Source: Huaxiibacter chinensis
Lineage (GTDB): Bacteria; Pseudomonadota; Gammaproteobacteria; Enterobacterales; Enterobacteriaceae
Assembly: GCF_022171985.1 (NCBI RefSeq)
Contig: NZ_JAJVHF010000011.1
Location: 1-63,499, forward strand
Reading direction: 5' to 3'
DNA length: 63,499 nt
Position 1 is the stretch's first letter, and every line of letters begins with the position of its first letter. Shown one piece after another: positions 8,178 through 20,485 of this stretch. The position numbers and the translations under genes were made by a program. The notes under the pieces are model-generated. The model saw nothing but the letters and a program-made list of their open reading frames with translations, was not told the DNA's origin and did not search any database.

Positions 8178-9551
8178 TCACACCAGGCGGTTTTTCGCAT
8201 CCGCAATAGCCTGCGCCACCTGCTTCGGCGACACGCCGCCTTTCGCCGCACGCTTATCCAGACAAGACTGCAACGCCAGAATCGGATAGACATCATCACC
8301 GATTACCGCACTGAATTTCTGCAGGTCAGCCAGGGAGAGATCCTCCAGCGGTTTGCCCTGGCGAATGGCTTCAACCACCGCTTCGCCGACAATATGGTGC
8401 GCTTCACGGAAGGGTACGCCTTTCGCCACCAGGTAGTCAGCAAGCTCGGTAGAGTTAGCATAACCCTGCTGAGCCGCCTCCTGGCAGCGTGGACGCTTCA
8501 CCTGAATGCCGTCCAGCACCAGCGCGCCCATGTGCAGGCAATCAAGCCAGGTATCGAGGGCGTCGAACAGCCCTTCTTTGTCTTCCTGCATATCTTTGTT
8601 GTACGCCAGCGGCAGCCCTTTCAGGGTCATCATCATGCCGGTCAACGCGCCCTGCACGCGGCCACACTTGCCGCGGATAAGCTCCAGCGCATCCGGGTTT
8701 TTCTTCTGCGGCATCAGGGAGGAGCCAGACGTGACGCGATCGGACAGCTCAACAAACCCGGCTTCGCCTGAGTTGAAGAAAATCAGATCTTCGGCAAAAC
8801 GCGACAGATGCACCATGCCGATGGACGCGTTAGAAAGCAGTTCCAGCACGTGGTCACGATCAGAGACGCTGTCCAGGCTGTTACGGGTGGCGGACGCAAA
8901 GCCCAGCCAGCCTGCCAGCTGTTCGCGATCGATTTCATAGGCCGTTCCCGCCAGCGCACCGCTGCCCAGCGGGCTCACGTCCAGACGCTTTAGGGTATCC
9001 TGCAGACGACTCTCATCACGCGCCAGCATCTCAACGTAGGCCAGACACCAGTGAGCAAAGGTCACCGGCTGCGCGCGCTGCAGGTGGGTATAACCCGGCA
9101 TCACCGCGTCCTGGTTGTTGTGCGCGGTTTCCACCAGCGCGCCCTGCAGCTGACGATTGGCGGCCAGCAGCTCGACAACCGTGTCTTTACACCACAGTTT
9201 CAGGTCGGTGGCGACCTGGTCGTTACGGCTACGGCCCGTGTGCAGCTTTTTACCTAACTGCCCGACCTTGTCGATGAGTTTCCCTTCCACCCAGCTGTGA
9301 ATATCTTCGGCATCGCTTTCCAGAATTTGCTGCGGATTGAGACGCACCTCTTCCAGCAGGTTGTTCAGCGCCTCTTCCAGCTGCACTTGTTCATCGGCGG
9401 TCAGTACGCCAACGGTGACCAGCGCTTTGGACCAGGCCACAGAGCCGACGATATCCTGTTCGGCCAGGCGGTAGTCGAAGCGCAAAGAGTCGTTGAACTG
9501 TTTGAACCGCTGATCCGCAGCCTGTGTAAAACGCCCACCCCAAAGTGCCAT
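8178..9551 (-). CDS. argH: Argininosuccinate lyase
   Basis: ArgH performs the last step of arginine biosynthesis, splitting argininosuccinate into arginine and fumarate. The start at MALWGGRF gives 457 residues, as in E. coli; an in-frame ATG ten codons upstream lies in the REP-proximal spacer and is less likely. The fumarase/aspartase superfamily signature [12 protein letters not shown] is near residue 277, and [10 protein letters not shown] is near residue 107. It is last in argCBH, separated from argB by a REP element. It ends at a composite terminator/REP repeat. Confidence 0.97.
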   Translation of the reverse strand: MALWGGRFTQAADQRFKQFNDSLRFDYRLAEQDIVGSVAWSKALVTVGVLTADEQVQLEEALNNLLEEVRLNPQQILESDAEDIHSWVEGKLIDKVGQLGKKLHTGRSRNDQVATDLKLWCKDTVVELLAANRQLQGALVETAHNNQDAVMPGYTHLQRAQPVTFAHWCLAYVEMLARDESRLQDTLKRLDVSPLGSGALAGTAYEIDREQLAGWLGFASATRNSLDSVSDRDHVLELLSNASIGMVHLSRFAEDLIFFNSGEAGFVELSDRVTSGSSLMPQKKNPDALELIRGKCGRVQGALTGMMMTLKGLPLAYNKDMQEDKEGLFDALDTWLDCLHMGALVLDGIQVKRPRCQEAAQQGYANSTELADYLVAKGVPFREAHHIVGEAVVEAIRQGKPLEDLSLADLQKFSAVIGDDVYPILALQSCLDKRAAKGGVSPKQVAQAIADAKNRLV

Positions 9552-9580
9552 AACATGCTTCCTTAATATCTTTGAATTCA

Positions 9581-9613
9581 TTACCGGATGGCGCTGCGCT
9601 CATCCGGCCTACA
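9581..9613. repeat. Classical REP element between argB and argH
   Basis: The sequence TACCGGATGGCGCTGCGC followed by CATCCGGCCTACA is the E. coli-type REP palindrome: CCGGATG pairs with CATCCGG. It differs from the GAGAGGG/GGTGAGGG class used elsewhere in the window. It sits inside the arg operon and may affect the relative stability of the argB and argH parts of the message. Confidence 0.9.
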
Positions 9614-9627
9614 GGTTCTGAAAAGGC

Positions 9628-10404
9628 TTATGCCAGAATGCGCGTGCCGATCGGCGTGCCGTTAAACAGCGCAGGCAGTTGCTCTGCGTGACGCCAGGAG
9701 GCGATATCCACCGGACGTCCCAGCGTGCGGGCCGCGTCCAGCGCCGCATTGACCTTAACGATCATGCCATCGGTAATAATGCCCTGATCAATCAACTGCT
9801 CCGCCTTCGCGGCGGTCATTTCGGCGATACGCTGCCCTTTTCCATCCAGAATACCGCTGACGTCTGAGAGCAGAATCAGATCGGCGCCGAGCGTAGCCGC
9901 CAGAGCCGTTGCCGCCTGGTCTGCATTGACGTTCATCAATGCACCCTCTTCGGTCACGCCGATAGAGCTGACGACGGGCAGGAACCCGCCTTCGAGCAGC
10001 GTGTTGATCAGCTTAGGCGAACCCGGCTGTGCCAGTCCAACGTGGCCCAGTTCTTCGTCGAGCTGGGTCACTTTTACGCTGTCACCATCGCCGAGGTAGA
10101 GACCCACCGACGCGATATGATGTTTTTTCGCCCACGCCAGCAGCGTTTTGTTCGCCGTTCCGGCTAACGCGCCGGTAATGATGTCAATCTGATCGGCAGG
10201 GGTGACGCGCAGGCCATTTTTCTTTTTCACCGGCAGGTTCAGCCCTTTCATCAGCTCATCCACCACGCAGCCGCCACCGTGAACAATCACCAGCGGACGC
10301 TGATGTGACTCGCGATAGTTCACCAGCGCGGTAAAAAGACGCTCCAGCGCTTCTTCGCTGTCCAGCAGTACACCACCGAGTTTGATAATTAATGGATTCA
10401 TCAT
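9628..10404 (-). CDS. argB: N-acetylglutamate kinase
   Basis: ArgB phosphorylates N-acetyl-L-glutamate, the second step of the acetylated arginine pathway. The chosen start gives 258 residues as in E. coli; an additional ATG codon immediately upstream (10407) is equally possible. Amino acid kinase fold motifs are [10 protein letters not shown] at the N terminus, [12 protein letters not shown] near residue 40 and [13 protein letters not shown] near residue 178. It lies 6 bases after argC and upstream of the REP before argH, so it is the middle gene of argCBH. Confidence 0.97.
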   Translation of the reverse strand: MMNPLIIKLGGVLLDSEEALERLFTALVNYRESHQRPLVIVHGGGCVVDELMKGLNLPVKKKNGLRVTPADQIDIITGALAGTANKTLLAWAKKHHIASVGLYLGDGDSVKVTQLDEELGHVGLAQPGSPKLINTLLEGGFLPVVSSIGVTEEGALMNVNADQAATALAATLGADLILLSDVSGILDGKGQRIAEMTAAKAEQLIDQGIITDGMIVKVNAALDAARTLGRPVDIASWRHAEQLPALFNGTPIGTRILA

Positions 10405-10410
10405 CACACC

Positions 10411-11415
10411 TTAAATAAGAGCCTGGGTTTCAGCGTAGCCAAAACGAATATTTGCACACTGCATTGCCTGGGCGGCAGCGCCTTTCAGTAAATTATCTTC
10501 CGCAGCCACCACAATCAGATGCTCGCCCTGCACGGCAAAACCGATGTCGCAGAACGGCAGGCCGACCACGTTTTTCAGCGCCGGCACGCCTTTGTCGTAT
10601 AAACGCACCAGCGGTTTGGCCGCATACGCCTGCGTAAAGGCTTCGCTCACCTGCTCTTTGGTCACGCCAGGCTTCAGGCGGCAGGTGATAGTTTCCAGAA
10701 TTCCGCGCGGGAAACTACCCAGATGCGGCGTGAAAATCACCTCCGCGCCCAGATGCGTGGTGATTTCAGGGTGATGACGGTGATTGAACACGCCATAAGG
10801 CTGCAAGCTCACTTCACAGAAGCTATTTGAGATCGCGGCTTTGCGCCCTGCTCCACTCACGCCGCTGGTGGCGTTGATCACCGGCCACTGGCTAAGATCC
10901 AGCAGGTCTGCATCGATCAACGGCTTCAGCGACAGCTGCGCGGCGGTGGGGTAACAGCCCGGTACGGCGACCAGGCGGGCTTCTTTAATTTTGTCGTCGT
11001 TCCACTCCGCCAGGCCATACACCGCCTGCGCAAGCAGATCGGGATGCTGGTGCGTGAAACCATAATATTTTTTGTAAAACGCACTATCGTTAACGCGAAA
11101 CGCGCCGGAGAGATCAAATACCACGCAACCTGCGGCTAAAAACTGTGGCGCCAGATCGTGGCTAACTTCATGGGCGGTCGCCAGAAACACCACGTCCACA
11201 CCCTCAACAAACTCGCTGATGTCGGACATCGGCTGTAAGGGGAGATCGACAATGCCCTTAAGCTGTGGATGTAAATCGGAAATTAATTTTCCCGCATCAT
11301 TGCTTTGCGCTGACACAGTCAAAGCGGTTATGGTCATATGAGGATGGCGATTCACGTAGCTTACAAGCTCTGCGCCCGCATAACCGCTAGCGCCCACAAT
11401 CAGCGTATTCAACAT
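10411..11415 (-). CDS. argC: N-acetyl-gamma-glutamyl-phosphate reductase
   Basis: ArgC reduces N-acetylglutamyl phosphate to the semialdehyde with NADPH. It has 334 residues, the same as E. coli. The nucleotide-binding motif [11 protein letters not shown] is at residues 7-17, and the catalytic cysteine is in AVPGCYPTA near residue 154. It is first in argCBH and divergent from argE. Both directions share the operator region carrying two ARG boxes, so ArgR with arginine should repress them together. Confidence 0.98.
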   Translation of the reverse strand: MLNTLIVGASGYAGAELVSYVNRHPHMTITALTVSAQSNDAGKLISDLHPQLKGIVDLPLQPMSDISEFVEGVDVVFLATAHEVSHDLAPQFLAAGCVVFDLSGAFRVNDSAFYKKYYGFTHQHPDLLAQAVYGLAEWNDDKIKEARLVAVPGCYPTAAQLSLKPLIDADLLDLSQWPVINATSGVSGAGRKAAISNSFCEVSLQPYGVFNHRHHPEITTHLGAEVIFTPHLGSFPRGILETITCRLKPGVTKEQVSEAFTQAYAAKPLVRLYDKGVPALKNVVGLPFCDIGFAVQGEHLIVVAAEDNLLKGAAAQAMQCANIRFGYAETQALI

Positions 11416-11438
11416 CGGGTTCCTTTACGATCAACGTT

Positions 11439-11477
11439 AGTGTATTTTTATTCACAATTACTGCATGAATATTGATA
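11439..11477. promoter_or_regulatory. Tandem ARG boxes (ArgR operator) between argC and argE
   Basis: Two 18-bp sites separated by 3 bp fit the ARG-box pattern: AGTGTATTTTTATTCACA (11439-11456) and ACTGCATGAATATTGATA (11460-11477). The 3-bp spacing is the usual arrangement for ArgR hexamer binding, and the second box looks the same as in E. coli. It controls argCBH and argE divergently. Confidence 0.93.
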
Positions 11478-11503
11478 CTATCACGACCTAAGGTATGTCA
11501 ACA

Positions 11504-12655
11504 ATGAAAATGAATTTACCGCCTTTTATCGAGATTTACCGCGCCCTGATTGCCACGCCGTCCATCAGCGCAACCGAAGAAGCACTCGACCAAAGCAATG
11601 AGTCTTTAATCACTATGCTGGCTGGCTGGTTTAGCGATTTGGGCTTTAAGGTGGAAGTTCAACCCGTCCCGGGAACCCGGCATAAATTCAACCTGCTCGC
11701 CAGCACCGGCGAAGGCGCGGGCGGCCTGTTACTGGCAGGCCATACTGATACCGTGCCCTTTGATGACGGACGCTGGACGCGCGATCCCTTTACCCTGACG
11801 GAGCATGACAACAAGCTCTATGGTCTGGGTACCGCCGACATGAAAGGCTTTTTTGCCTTTATTCTGGATGCGTTGCGTGACGTGGATGTGAAGACGCTGA
11901 AGAAGCCGCTCTACATTCTGGCGACGGCCGATGAAGAGACCAGCATGGCGGGGGCGCGGTATTTTTCTGAAAACACCACGATTCGCCCGGACTGCGCCAT
12001 CATTGGCGAACCGACCTCGTTGCAGCCTATCCGCGCCCATAAAGGCCACATCTCCACCGCCGTGCGCGTGCTGGGTCAGTCTGGCCACTCCAGCGATCCG
12101 GCGCGTGGCGTAAACGCCATCGAACTGATGCACGATGCGATTGGTCGTATCATGCAGCTTCGCGACTCGCTGAAAGAACGCTATCACTACGATGCTTTCA
12201 CCGTGCCCTACCCGACGCTGAACCTCGGCAGCCTGCACGGGGGCGACGCCTCCAACCGCATCTGCGCCTGCTGTGAACTGCATATGGATATCCGTCCGCT
12301 GCCGGGTATGACGCTGAGCGACCTCGACGGCCTGTTGACCGACGCGCTGGCGCCGGTGAGCGAGCGCTGGCCGGGCCGCCTGACCGTCTCCGAGCTGCAT
12401 CCGCCAATTCCAGGCTACGAGTGCCCACCCGACCACCAGCTGGTCGAAGTGGTGGAAAAACTGCTGGGCGAAAAAACCGACGTCGTGAACTACTGCACCG
12501 AAGCGCCGTTTATTCAGACGCTGTGCCCGACGCTGGTCCTCGGCCCAGGCTCCATCAACCAGGCGCACCAGCCAGATGAATATCTGGAAACGCGCTTTAT
12601 CAAACCGACGCGCGAACTGATTAAGCAGGTTGTGCACCACTTCTGCTGGCATTAA
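11504..12655 (+). CDS. argE: Acetylornithine deacetylase
   Basis: ArgE removes the acetyl group from N-acetylornithine to give ornithine. The M20 metallopeptidase fold is evident. Likely metal ligands are in [34 protein letters not shown] and the C-terminal [10 protein letters not shown]. Starting at MKMNLPPF gives 383 residues, the E. coli length; an upstream in-frame ATG at 11495 would add three residues. It is transcribed away from argCBH under the shared ARG boxes. Confidence 0.96.
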   Translation: MKMNLPPFIEIYRALIATPSISATEEALDQSNESLITMLAGWFSDLGFKVEVQPVPGTRHKFNLLASTGEGAGGLLLAGHTDTVPFDDGRWTRDPFTLTEHDNKLYGLGTADMKGFFAFILDALRDVDVKTLKKPLYILATADEETSMAGARYFSENTTIRPDCAIIGEPTSLQPIRAHKGHISTAVRVLGQSGHSSDPARGVNAIELMHDAIGRIMQLRDSLKERYHYDAFTVPYPTLNLGSLHGGDASNRICACCELHMDIRPLPGMTLSDLDGLLTDALAPVSERWPGRLTVSELHPPIPGYECPPDHQLVEVVEKLLGEKTDVVNYCTEAPFIQTLCPTLVLGPGSINQAHQPDEYLETRFIKPTRELIKQVVHHFCWH

Positions 12656-12671
12656 AACCGCGCCGACCAGT

Positions 12672-12709
12672 CCCCTCTCCCTGTGGGAGAGGGGTAGGCT
12701 GAGGGCGAC
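12672..12709. repeat. REP-like palindrome between argE and ppc
   Basis: CCCCTCTCCC-tgt-GGGAGAGGGG forms a 10-bp stem, followed by the family tail TAGGCTGAGGGCG in slightly degraded form. It begins 16 bp after the argE stop and may act as its 3' stabiliser or terminator. Confidence 0.8.
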
Positions 12710-12926
12710 AAATCGCATGATCTCCGTCACATTCCCATAAGCATCTCTTATCTGAATCGAAGCGAATTAAATTTCGTAAATTACCCGCATTTATTCGTTT
12801 GCTGAACCGTTTTCGCAGCAATTGACGACGGGGGTTTTACGTGGCTTTATAAAGGGAGATGACAAAATAATGTCCAAAAGATTTTCGATTGGGCATAAAC
12901 AAAAATGATGGGGTGATTGGGCTTTT

Positions 12927-15578
12927 ATGAACGAACAATATTCCGCGTTGCGTAGTAATGTCAGTATGCTCGGCAAAGTGCTGGGAGATACCATCAAGGA
13001 TGCGCTGGGAGAAAATATTCTCGACCGCGTTGAAACCATCCGTAAACTGTCGAAATCCTCCCGTGCAGGAAACGAAGCGAATCGTCAGGAGCTGCTTACC
13101 ACCTTGCAGAACCTGTCAAACGATGAGCTGCTGCCTGTTGCACGTGCGTTCAGCCAGTTCCTTAACCTGGCGAACACCGCTGAGCAATACCACAGCATTT
13201 CGCCAAAAGGCGAAGGCGCCAGCAACCCGGAAGTGATTGCCCAAACGCTGAGAAAGCTGAAAGACCAGCCCAATCTTGACGAAGCAACCATCAAAAGAGC
13301 CGTGGAATCCCTTTCTCTGGAACTGGTTCTGACGGCTCACCCAACCGAAATCACCCGCCGTACGCTGATCCACAAAATGGGTGAAGTGAACAGCTGCCTC
13401 AAGCAGTTAGATAACAATGAAATTGCCGACTACGAACGCAATCAGCTGCTGCGTCGCCTGCGCCAGTTGATTGCCCAGTCATGGCACACCGATGAAATTC
13501 GTAAGCATCGCCCAAGCCCGGTCGACGAAGCCAAATGGGGTTTTGCCGTTGTTGAAAATAGCCTGTGGGAAGGGGTGCCTAACTACCTCCGCGAGCTGAA
13601 CGAACAGCTGGAAGAGAACCTGGATTTCCGTCTGCCGGTTGATTTTGTCCCGGTCCGTTTCACCTCCTGGATGGGCGGTGACCGTGATGGTAACCCGAAC
13701 GTGACGGCGGATATTACCCGTCACGTTCTCCTGCTGAGCCGCTGGAAAGCGACCGATCTGTTCCTGAAAGATATCCAGGTGTTGATCTCAGAGCTGTCGA
13801 TGGTAGAAGCCTCGCCAGAGCTGTTAGAGCTGGTCGGGGAAGAAGGGGCAACCGAGCCTTACCGTTATCTGTTGAAAAAACTGCGTGGCCAGTTACTGGC
13901 AACCCAGGCCTGGCTGGAAGCGCGCCTCAAAGGCCAGCGCCTGCCGAAACCGGCGGGATTACTGAGCCAGAACGAACAGCTGTGGGAGCCGCTCTACGCC
14001 TGTTATAAATCTCTTCAGGCCTGCGGCATGGGTATTATCGCCAACGGTGAACTGCTCGATACCCTGCGCCGCGTGAAATGCTTCGGCGTACCGCTGGTGC
14101 GTATTGATGTGCGTCAGGAAAGCACCCGTCACACCGAAGCGCTGGGTGAACTGACCCGCTATCTCGGCATCGGGGATTACGAAAGCTGGTCAGAGGCCGA
14201 TAAACAGGCGTTCCTGATCCGCGAGCTGAATTCAAAGCGCCCTCTTCTGCCACGCAGTTGGGAACCGAGCGAAGAAACGCGCGAAGTGCTCAATACCTGT
14301 AAAGCGATCGTCGATGCGCCAAAAGGATCCGTGGCGGCCTATGTGATCTCCATGGCCAAAACCCCGTCTGATGTGCTGGCGGTTCATCTGCTGCTGAAAG
14401 AAGCCGGTATCAGCTTTGCTCTGCCCGTCGCGCCGCTGTTTGAAACCCTTGATGACCTGAATAACGCCAACGATGTTATGACGCAGCTGCTGAATATCGA
14501 CTGGTATCGCGGCTTTATCCAGGGCAAGCAGATGGTCATGATTGGCTATTCCGACTCCGCAAAAGACGCGGGCGTGATGGCGGCCTCCTGGGCACAGTAT
14601 CAGGCGCAAGATGCCCTGATTAAAACCTGCGAAAAAGCCGGTATCGAACTGACGCTGTTCCACGGTCGCGGCGGCTCGATTGGCCGTGGCGGCGCACCGG
14701 CTCACGCCGCGCTGCTCTCACAGCCACCGGGCAGCCTGAAGGGGGGCCTGCGCGTCACCGAGCAGGGCGAGATGATTCGCTTCAAGTACGGCTTGCCGGA
14801 AGTCACCATCAGCAGCCTGTCGCTTTACACCAGCGCCATTCTGGAAGCGAACCTGCTGCCACCGCCGGAGCCGAAAGATGCCTGGCGTCATATCATGGAT
14901 GAGCTGTCTGACATTTCATGCGACCTGTATCGTGGCTACGTCCGTGAAAACAAAGATTTTGTCCCTTACTTCCGCTCGGCAACGCCGGAGCAAGAGTTGG
15001 GTAAACTCCCGTTGGGCTCTCGCCCGGCTAAACGTCGCCCTACCGGTGGCGTTGAATCCCTGCGCGCCATTCCATGGATCTTCGCCTGGACGCAAAACCG
15101 CCTGATGCTGCCTGCCTGGCTGGGTGCGGGTGCGGCCCTGCAAAAAGTGGTGGAAGACGGCAAACAAAGCGAACTGGAAACAATGTGCCGCGACTGGCCA
15201 TTCTTCTCCACGCGTCTTGGCATGCTGGAGATGGTGTTCTCAAAAGCCGACCTGTGGCTGGCGGAATATTACGATCAGCGTCTGGTTAAACCCGAACTGT
15301 GGACACTGGGCAAAGAGCTTCGCGAACTGCTGGAAGATGACATCAAAGTGGTGCTGGCTATCGCCAACGACTCTCACCTGATGGCCGATCTGCCGTGGAT
15401 TGCCGAGTCTATCCAGCTACGTAACATCTATACCGACCCCCTGAACGTGCTGCAGGCAGAGCTCCTCTACCGCTCGCGTAAAGCGGAAGAAGAGGGCCAG
15501 GATCCGGACCCACGCGTTGAACAGGCGCTGATGGTGACGATCGCGGGCGTCGCAGCGGGTATGCGTAATACAGGTTAA
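12927..15578 (+). CDS. ppc: Phosphoenolpyruvate carboxylase
   Basis: Ppc carboxylates phosphoenolpyruvate to oxaloacetate, the main anaplerotic reaction on sugars. The 883-residue length equals E. coli. Motifs in order are [13 protein letters not shown] with the catalytic histidine near residue 138, [10 protein letters not shown] near 251, [11 protein letters not shown] near 540, the glycine-rich [13 protein letters not shown] near 579, and the C-terminal MRNTG. Strong conservation supports an intact enzyme. The 271-bp leader holds a REP-like element and a 12-codon ORF (12870-12908) whose meaning is uncertain. A GC-rich hairpin follows the stop. Confidence 0.99.
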   Translation: MNEQYSALRSNVSMLGKVLGDTIKDALGENILDRVETIRKLSKSSRAGNEANRQELLTTLQNLSNDELLPVARAFSQFLNLANTAEQYHSISPKGEGASNPEVIAQTLRKLKDQPNLDEATIKRAVESLSLELVLTAHPTEITRRTLIHKMGEVNSCLKQLDNNEIADYERNQLLRRLRQLIAQSWHTDEIRKHRPSPVDEAKWGFAVVENSLWEGVPNYLRELNEQLEENLDFRLPVDFVPVRFTSWMGGDRDGNPNVTADITRHVLLLSRWKATDLFLKDIQVLISELSMVEASPELLELVGEEGATEPYRYLLKKLRGQLLATQAWLEARLKGQRLPKPAGLLSQNEQLWEPLYACYKSLQACGMGIIANGELLDTLRRVKCFGVPLVRIDVRQESTRHTEALGELTRYLGIGDYESWSEADKQAFLIRELNSKRPLLPRSWEPSEETREVLNTCKAIVDAPKGSVAAYVISMAKTPSDVLAVHLLLKEAGISFALPVAPLFETLDDLNNANDVMTQLLNIDWYRGFIQGKQMVMIGYSDSAKDAGVMAASWAQYQAQDALIKTCEKAGIELTLFHGRGGSIGRGGAPAHAALLSQPPGSLKGGLRVTEQGEMIRFKYGLPEVTISSLSLYTSAILEANLLPPPEPKDAWRHIMDELSDISCDLYRGYVRENKDFVPYFRSATPEQELGKLPLGSRPAKRRPTGGVESLRAIPWIFAWTQNRLMLPAWLGAGAALQKVVEDGKQSELETMCRDWPFFSTRLGMLEMVFSKADLWLAEYYDQRLVKPELWTLGKELRELLEDDIKVVLAIANDSHLMADLPWIAESIQLRNIYTDPLNVLQAELLYRSRKAEEEGQDPDPRVEQALMVTIAGVAAGMRNTG

Positions 15579-15588
15579 TGGTTTACCA

Positions 15589-15625
15589 GCCCGGCAGGTG
15601 TAGCACTGCCGGGCACTTCCCTTCT
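15589..15625 (+). terminator. ppc terminator
   Basis: GCCCGGCAG (15589-15597) pairs with CTGCCGGGC (15606-15614) around an 8-base loop, followed by a pyrimidine-rich tract rather than a clean T run. It lies 11 bases after the ppc stop. Confidence 0.7.
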
Positions 15626-15831
15626 CTCTTTATGCCCCGGGCATCTTTTTTCTTCTGCCACACAGCATTCCTTCTTTTCTCTGCCGGCTTGCCGGATGCG
15701 AAGCAATCACGCTTCCTTTAGATGTAGCGCAACAAATGCCCGGCATCCTCGCGGTACAGTCAGTAACAGAGACGTTCGAACAAGGCTGGAAAAACGCGTT
15801 TGGTAACCTCAACCTGTAAGGGAGAACTGTT

Positions 15832-16935
15832 ATGGACCGTATTATTCAATCGCCGGGAAAATACATTCAGGGCGCTGATGTGCTTACCCGTCTGGGTGAC
15901 TACCTGAAACCGCTGGCAAAACGCTGGCTGGTGGTGGGGGATAAGTTTGTTCTTGGTTTTGCCGAAGAGACGTTGCGCCAGAGCTTTAAACAGGCGGAGA
16001 TACACGTCGAAATCGCGCCATTTGGCGGCGAATGTTCGCAAAATGAAATTAACCGCTTAAAAAAACTGGCTGACAGCGCCGACTGCATGGCGGTATTGGG
16101 TATCGGCGGCGGCAAAACGCTGGATACGGCCAAAGCGCTGGCCCACTTTATGGATGTACCGGTCGCAATCGCCCCCACCATCGCCTCAACCGATGCGCCA
16201 TGCAGTGCCCTTTCGGTGATTTATACCGACGAGGGCGAGTTCGAGCGTTACCTGATGCTGCCGCATAATCCGAATATGGTCATCGTCGATACTAAAGTGG
16301 TAGCCGGTGCGCCCGCACGCTTGCTGGCGGCCGGGATTGGCGATGCGCTGGCAACCTGGTTTGAAGCGCGTGCCTGCTCACGAAGCGGCGCAACGACTAT
16401 GGCGGGCGGTAAGTGCACGCAGGCCGCGCTTGCCCTTGCAGAGTTATGCTACAACACGCTGGTGACGGAGGGTGAAAAAGCCATGCTCGCGGCCGAACAG
16501 CATGTGGTGACGCCGGCGCTGGAGCGCATCATTGAAGCCAATACCTATCTGAGCGGCGTTGGGTTTGAAAGCGGTGGCCTCGCCGCTGCGCACGCCATTC
16601 ACAACGGCATGACGGCAGTGCCGGACGCACACTCTTTTTATCACGGTGAAAAAGTCGCGTTTGGTACGCTGACACAGCTGGTGCTGGAAAATGCTCCGGT
16701 TGAGGAGATCGAAACCGTGGCCGCCCTGTGTCATAGCGTGGGCTTGCCGATGACCCTGGCCCAGCTGAATATCAAAGAGGATATTCCCGCTAAAATGCGT
16801 CTGATTGCTGAAGCCTCCTGTGCCGAAGGGGAAACCATCCACAACATGCCGGGAGGGGTCTCGCCTGACCAGGTGTACGCCGCGCTGCTGGTTGCGGATC
16901 AGTATGGGCAGCGCTTCCTGCAAGAATGGGAGTAA
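15832..16935 (+). CDS. gldA: Glycerol dehydrogenase
   Basis: GldA is an NAD-linked, zinc-dependent enzyme that oxidises glycerol to dihydroxyacetone and also reduces other small ketones and aldehydes. It has 367 residues, as in E. coli. The NAD-binding [18 protein letters not shown] motif is near residue 90 (here [14 protein letters not shown]). Likely metal ligands are in [17 protein letters not shown] and YHGEKVAFG. In E. coli gldA is followed by fsaB, ptsA and the frw/pflCD genes; here it sits directly after ppc. It converges with katG onto a shared terminator. Confidence 0.97.
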   Translation: MDRIIQSPGKYIQGADVLTRLGDYLKPLAKRWLVVGDKFVLGFAEETLRQSFKQAEIHVEIAPFGGECSQNEINRLKKLADSADCMAVLGIGGGKTLDTAKALAHFMDVPVAIAPTIASTDAPCSALSVIYTDEGEFERYLMLPHNPNMVIVDTKVVAGAPARLLAAGIGDALATWFEARACSRSGATTMAGGKCTQAALALAELCYNTLVTEGEKAMLAAEQHVVTPALERIIEANTYLSGVGFESGGLAAAHAIHNGMTAVPDAHSFYHGEKVAFGTLTQLVLENAPVEEIETVAALCHSVGLPMTLAQLNIKEDIPAKMRLIAEASCAEGETIHNMPGGVSPDQVYAALLVADQYGQRFLQEWE

Positions 16936-16946
16936 GGTGGATAAAT

Positions 16947-16976
16947 AAAAATCCCCGCACAGGCGGGGATTTTTTT
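16947..16976. terminator. Bidirectional terminator between gldA and katG
   Basis: ATCCCCGC-acag-... pairs with GCGGGGAT, with an A run on the left and a T run on the right, so it can end transcripts from both converging genes. It lies 12 bases after gldA and 15 bases before the katG stop. Confidence 0.93.
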
Positions 16977-16990
16977 AACCGGCAGAGTGA

Positions 16991-19171
16991 CTACTGTACG
17001 TCGAAACGATCCAAATCCATCACTTTCGCCCATGCTGCCACGAAGTCGCGTACGAACTTCTCGCTGGCGTCGCTGCTGGCGTAAACTTCCGCCAGGGCGC
17101 GGAGCACGGCATTCGAACCAAACACCAGATCGGCACGCGTGGCAGTGTATTTCACTTCCCCGCTGGCGCGGTCGCTTCCTGCAAACAGCTCATTCGACGC
17201 GTCGGTCGCTTTCCACTGGGTATTCATGTCCAGCAGGTTCAAGAAGAAATCATTGCTCAGCACGCCCTCGCGGTCGGTGAACACGCCATTCTTGCTGCCG
17301 TCGAAATTCGCCCCCAGCACGCGAAGACCACCCACCAGCACCGTCATCTCAGGCGCGGTCAGCGTCAACTGCTGCGCTTTATCGATCAGCAGTGACTCCG
17401 TGGTGGAAACATTAACCTGAGCACGATAGTTACGGAAGCCATCAGCAATCGGTTCCAGCAGGTTGAACATTTCTATGTCCGTCTGATCCTGACGCGCATC
17501 AACACGGCCTGGCGTAAAGGGTACGGTAACGTAGACCCCGACCGCCTTCGCCGCCTGCTCAACGCCGACCACGCCCGCCAGCACGATAATATCGGCCAGA
17601 GACGCCTTGTTAGTGGTGCGCTGAATGGCTTCCAGAGCCGGTAACGCACGCACGGCCGCAGCGTTCACGTCCCAGTCGCGCTGTGGAGCCAGCGCCAGAC
17701 GGGCGCCGTTGGCACCGCCACGCTTATCGCCGCCGCGGAAGGTCGAGGCAGACGCCCAGGCCACGGAGACCAGTTCGCTGACAGAAAGCCCGGATGCCAC
17801 GATTTCCGCCTTCAGGCTTTCAATGTCTTCCGGTGCAGGATTGAATACCGGCTGCGGCAGCGGGTCTTGCCAGATCAGATCTTCTTTTGGCACTTCCGGA
17901 CCAAAGTAACGCGATTTTGGCCCCATATCGCGGTGCGTCAGTTTGTACCAGGCGCGGGCGAAGGCTTCGTTAAAGGCCTGCGGATCGTTCAGGAAACGAC
18001 GAGAAATTTTCTCGAATTCCGGATCAAAGCGCAGCGTCAGGTCGGTCACCAGCATCGTTGGCTTGCGTTTTTTCGACGGGTCGAACGGGTCGGACATTAT
18101 CTCAGGCGCATCGACAGCTTCGAACTGAATCGCCCCTGCCGGACTGCGCGTCTGGACCCACTCATATTTGAACAGGTTCTCGAAGAAGTAGTTACTCCAC
18201 TGCGTCGGCGTTTGTGACCAGATGACTTCCAGCCCGGAGGTGATCGCATCCGCGCCGATACCGCTGCCGTGCGTGCTGGTCCAGCCCAGCCCCTGTGCTT
18301 CAATCGGCGAGGCTTCAGGATCGGTCCCGACATGCGTCGCTTCACCCGCACCATGGGTTTTACCGAGCGTATGGCCGCCCGCAATCAGCGCAACGGTCTC
18401 TTCGTCGTTCATGCCCATATTGCCGAAGGTAGCGCGAATGGCTGCCGCCGCAGACAGCGGTTCACCGCTGGCGTTTGGTCCTTCCGGATTCACATAGATC
18501 AGGCCCATTTCGGTGGCCGCTAACGGGTTCTTCGCCAGCGCTTCTGGGTCACGGTGTTTCAACCAGGCGGTTTCATCCCCCCAGTTCACGTCCAAATCAG
18601 GTTCCCAGACATCTTCACGACCGGCGCCAAACCCAAAGGTGCGGAAGCCTGAATTTTCCAGCGCCACGTTACCCGCCAGGATAAACAGATCGGCCCAGGA
18701 AATTTTTTGTCCATATTTTTGCTTGATGGGCCACAGCAGACGACGCGCTTTATCCAGGCTCACGTTATCCGGCCAGGAGTTTAATGGCGCAAAACGCTGC
18801 TGGCCCCGGCCAGCGCCACCGCGCCCGTCAACGGAGCGATAGGTTCCCGCACCGTGCCAGGCCATGCGGATAAACAGACCCGCATAGCTGCCCCAGTCGG
18901 CAGGCCACCATGGCTGAGAGTCCGTCAGAAGTGCTTTGAGATCGCCTTTCAGGGCGGAGTAATCAAGTTTGCTGAATTCTTTGCGGTAGTCGAAGTCTTC
19001 ACCCAGCGGGTTAGAACGGTTGGAATGTTGATTAAGAAGATCGATGCGGAGTTGTTTTGGCCACCAGTCGCGGCTGCCTGTACCTGCGCCCGCGCTGTGA
19101 TCGACGCCGCCCTGATGGAACGGACATTTGCCAATCGAGGCCGCTTTATTAGTATCGTCTGACGTGCTCAT
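16991..19171 (-). CDS. katG: Bifunctional catalase-peroxidase HPI
   Basis: KatG is a haem enzyme that destroys hydrogen peroxide by catalase and peroxidase activity. It has 726 residues, as in E. coli. The distal active site is [11 protein letters not shown] (Arg, Trp, His near residues 102-106). The tyrosine of GLIYVNPEG and the methionine of [10 protein letters not shown] complete the Trp-Tyr-Met adduct that gives catalase activity. The proximal haem ligand is the histidine of [11 protein letters not shown]. The second, haem-free duplicate domain occupies the C-terminal half. OxyR, its known activator, is encoded in this window; I could not confirm a well-spaced OxyR site upstream. Confidence 0.98.
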   Translation of the reverse strand: MSTSDDTNKAASIGKCPFHQGGVDHSAGAGTGSRDWWPKQLRIDLLNQHSNRSNPLGEDFDYRKEFSKLDYSALKGDLKALLTDSQPWWPADWGSYAGLFIRMAWHGAGTYRSVDGRGGAGRGQQRFAPLNSWPDNVSLDKARRLLWPIKQKYGQKISWADLFILAGNVALENSGFRTFGFGAGREDVWEPDLDVNWGDETAWLKHRDPEALAKNPLAATEMGLIYVNPEGPNASGEPLSAAAAIRATFGNMGMNDEETVALIAGGHTLGKTHGAGEATHVGTDPEASPIEAQGLGWTSTHGSGIGADAITSGLEVIWSQTPTQWSNYFFENLFKYEWVQTRSPAGAIQFEAVDAPEIMSDPFDPSKKRKPTMLVTDLTLRFDPEFEKISRRFLNDPQAFNEAFARAWYKLTHRDMGPKSRYFGPEVPKEDLIWQDPLPQPVFNPAPEDIESLKAEIVASGLSVSELVSVAWASASTFRGGDKRGGANGARLALAPQRDWDVNAAAVRALPALEAIQRTTNKASLADIIVLAGVVGVEQAAKAVGVYVTVPFTPGRVDARQDQTDIEMFNLLEPIADGFRNYRAQVNVSTTESLLIDKAQQLTLTAPEMTVLVGGLRVLGANFDGSKNGVFTDREGVLSNDFFLNLLDMNTQWKATDASNELFAGSDRASGEVKYTATRADLVFGSNAVLRALAEVYASSDASEKFVRDFVAAWAKVMDLDRFDVQ

Positions 19172-19349
19172 CGCTATGCTCCCTTTACAGTGTTACCGTT
19201 ACGATATACGCCCTTGTTGATAAGGTATAGCTGGGAAAACCCACAGATTCGATAGTTAATTCCGTTTAATTACGCATGGAAACTGTATGGCTTATGAACT
19301 TCACAGGCAGCATTGCTGATATGGCGAGAAATTAATACCCTCATAAATC

Positions 19350-19376
19350 AAAAAACCCTCCGAAGAGGGCTTTTAT
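19350..19376 (-). terminator. metF terminator
   Basis: On the minus strand GCCCTC-ttcg-GAGGG is followed by a run of Ts. It begins 4 bases after the metF stop. The flanking A and T runs allow some activity in both directions. Confidence 0.88.
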
Positions 19377-19379
19377 TTG

Positions 19380-20273
<894 letters not shown>

Positions 20274-20319
20274 TTACCTCATCAATCGCGTGTCGTTATA
20301 TGTTGTGTTGTGAACTGCT

Positions 20320-20343
20320 ATACGTTTAGACGTCTAGATGTAA
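20320..20343. promoter_or_regulatory. MET boxes (MetJ operator) of metF
   Basis: Contiguous 8-mers ATACGTTT (6/8), AGACGTCT (8/8, at 20328) and AGATGTAA (5/8) match the MET-box consensus in one register. MetJ dimers bind such tandem arrays cooperatively with S-adenosylmethionine. Confidence 0.9.
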
Positions 20344-20453
20344 AAATGACGGAAAAGCCCTATCGCGTCAACTGAAATAATCACGCATAACGATGAGGAA
20401 TGCTCAGGGAAGATGAGGAAAATTCATGATGCAGGGCAAGTGGGGTCTGAAGT

Positions 20454-20475
20454 CCCTCTCCCACAGGGAGAGGGA
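20454..20475. repeat. REP-like palindrome after metL
   Basis: TCCCTCTCCC-ac-AGGGAGAGGGA-type palindrome: CCCTCTCCC against GGGAGAGGG with a 4-base loop. It lacks a complete GGTGAGGG tail, so it is a reduced copy. It lies 10 bases from the metL stop and can act as its transcript end. Confidence 0.75.
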
Positions 20476-20485
20476 ACCCGAAAGA

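Noticed and set aside
11729..12730. 333-codon open frame antisense to argE
   Set aside because: It mirrors argE codons in high-GC DNA, has no plausible ribosome site and gives an R/H/Q-rich translation with no fold pattern.
19200..19260. OxyR site upstream of katG
   Set aside because: ATAG occurs at 19227 and 19252, but the 7-base spacing of the four quarters is not met, so I did not annotate a site although regulation is expected.
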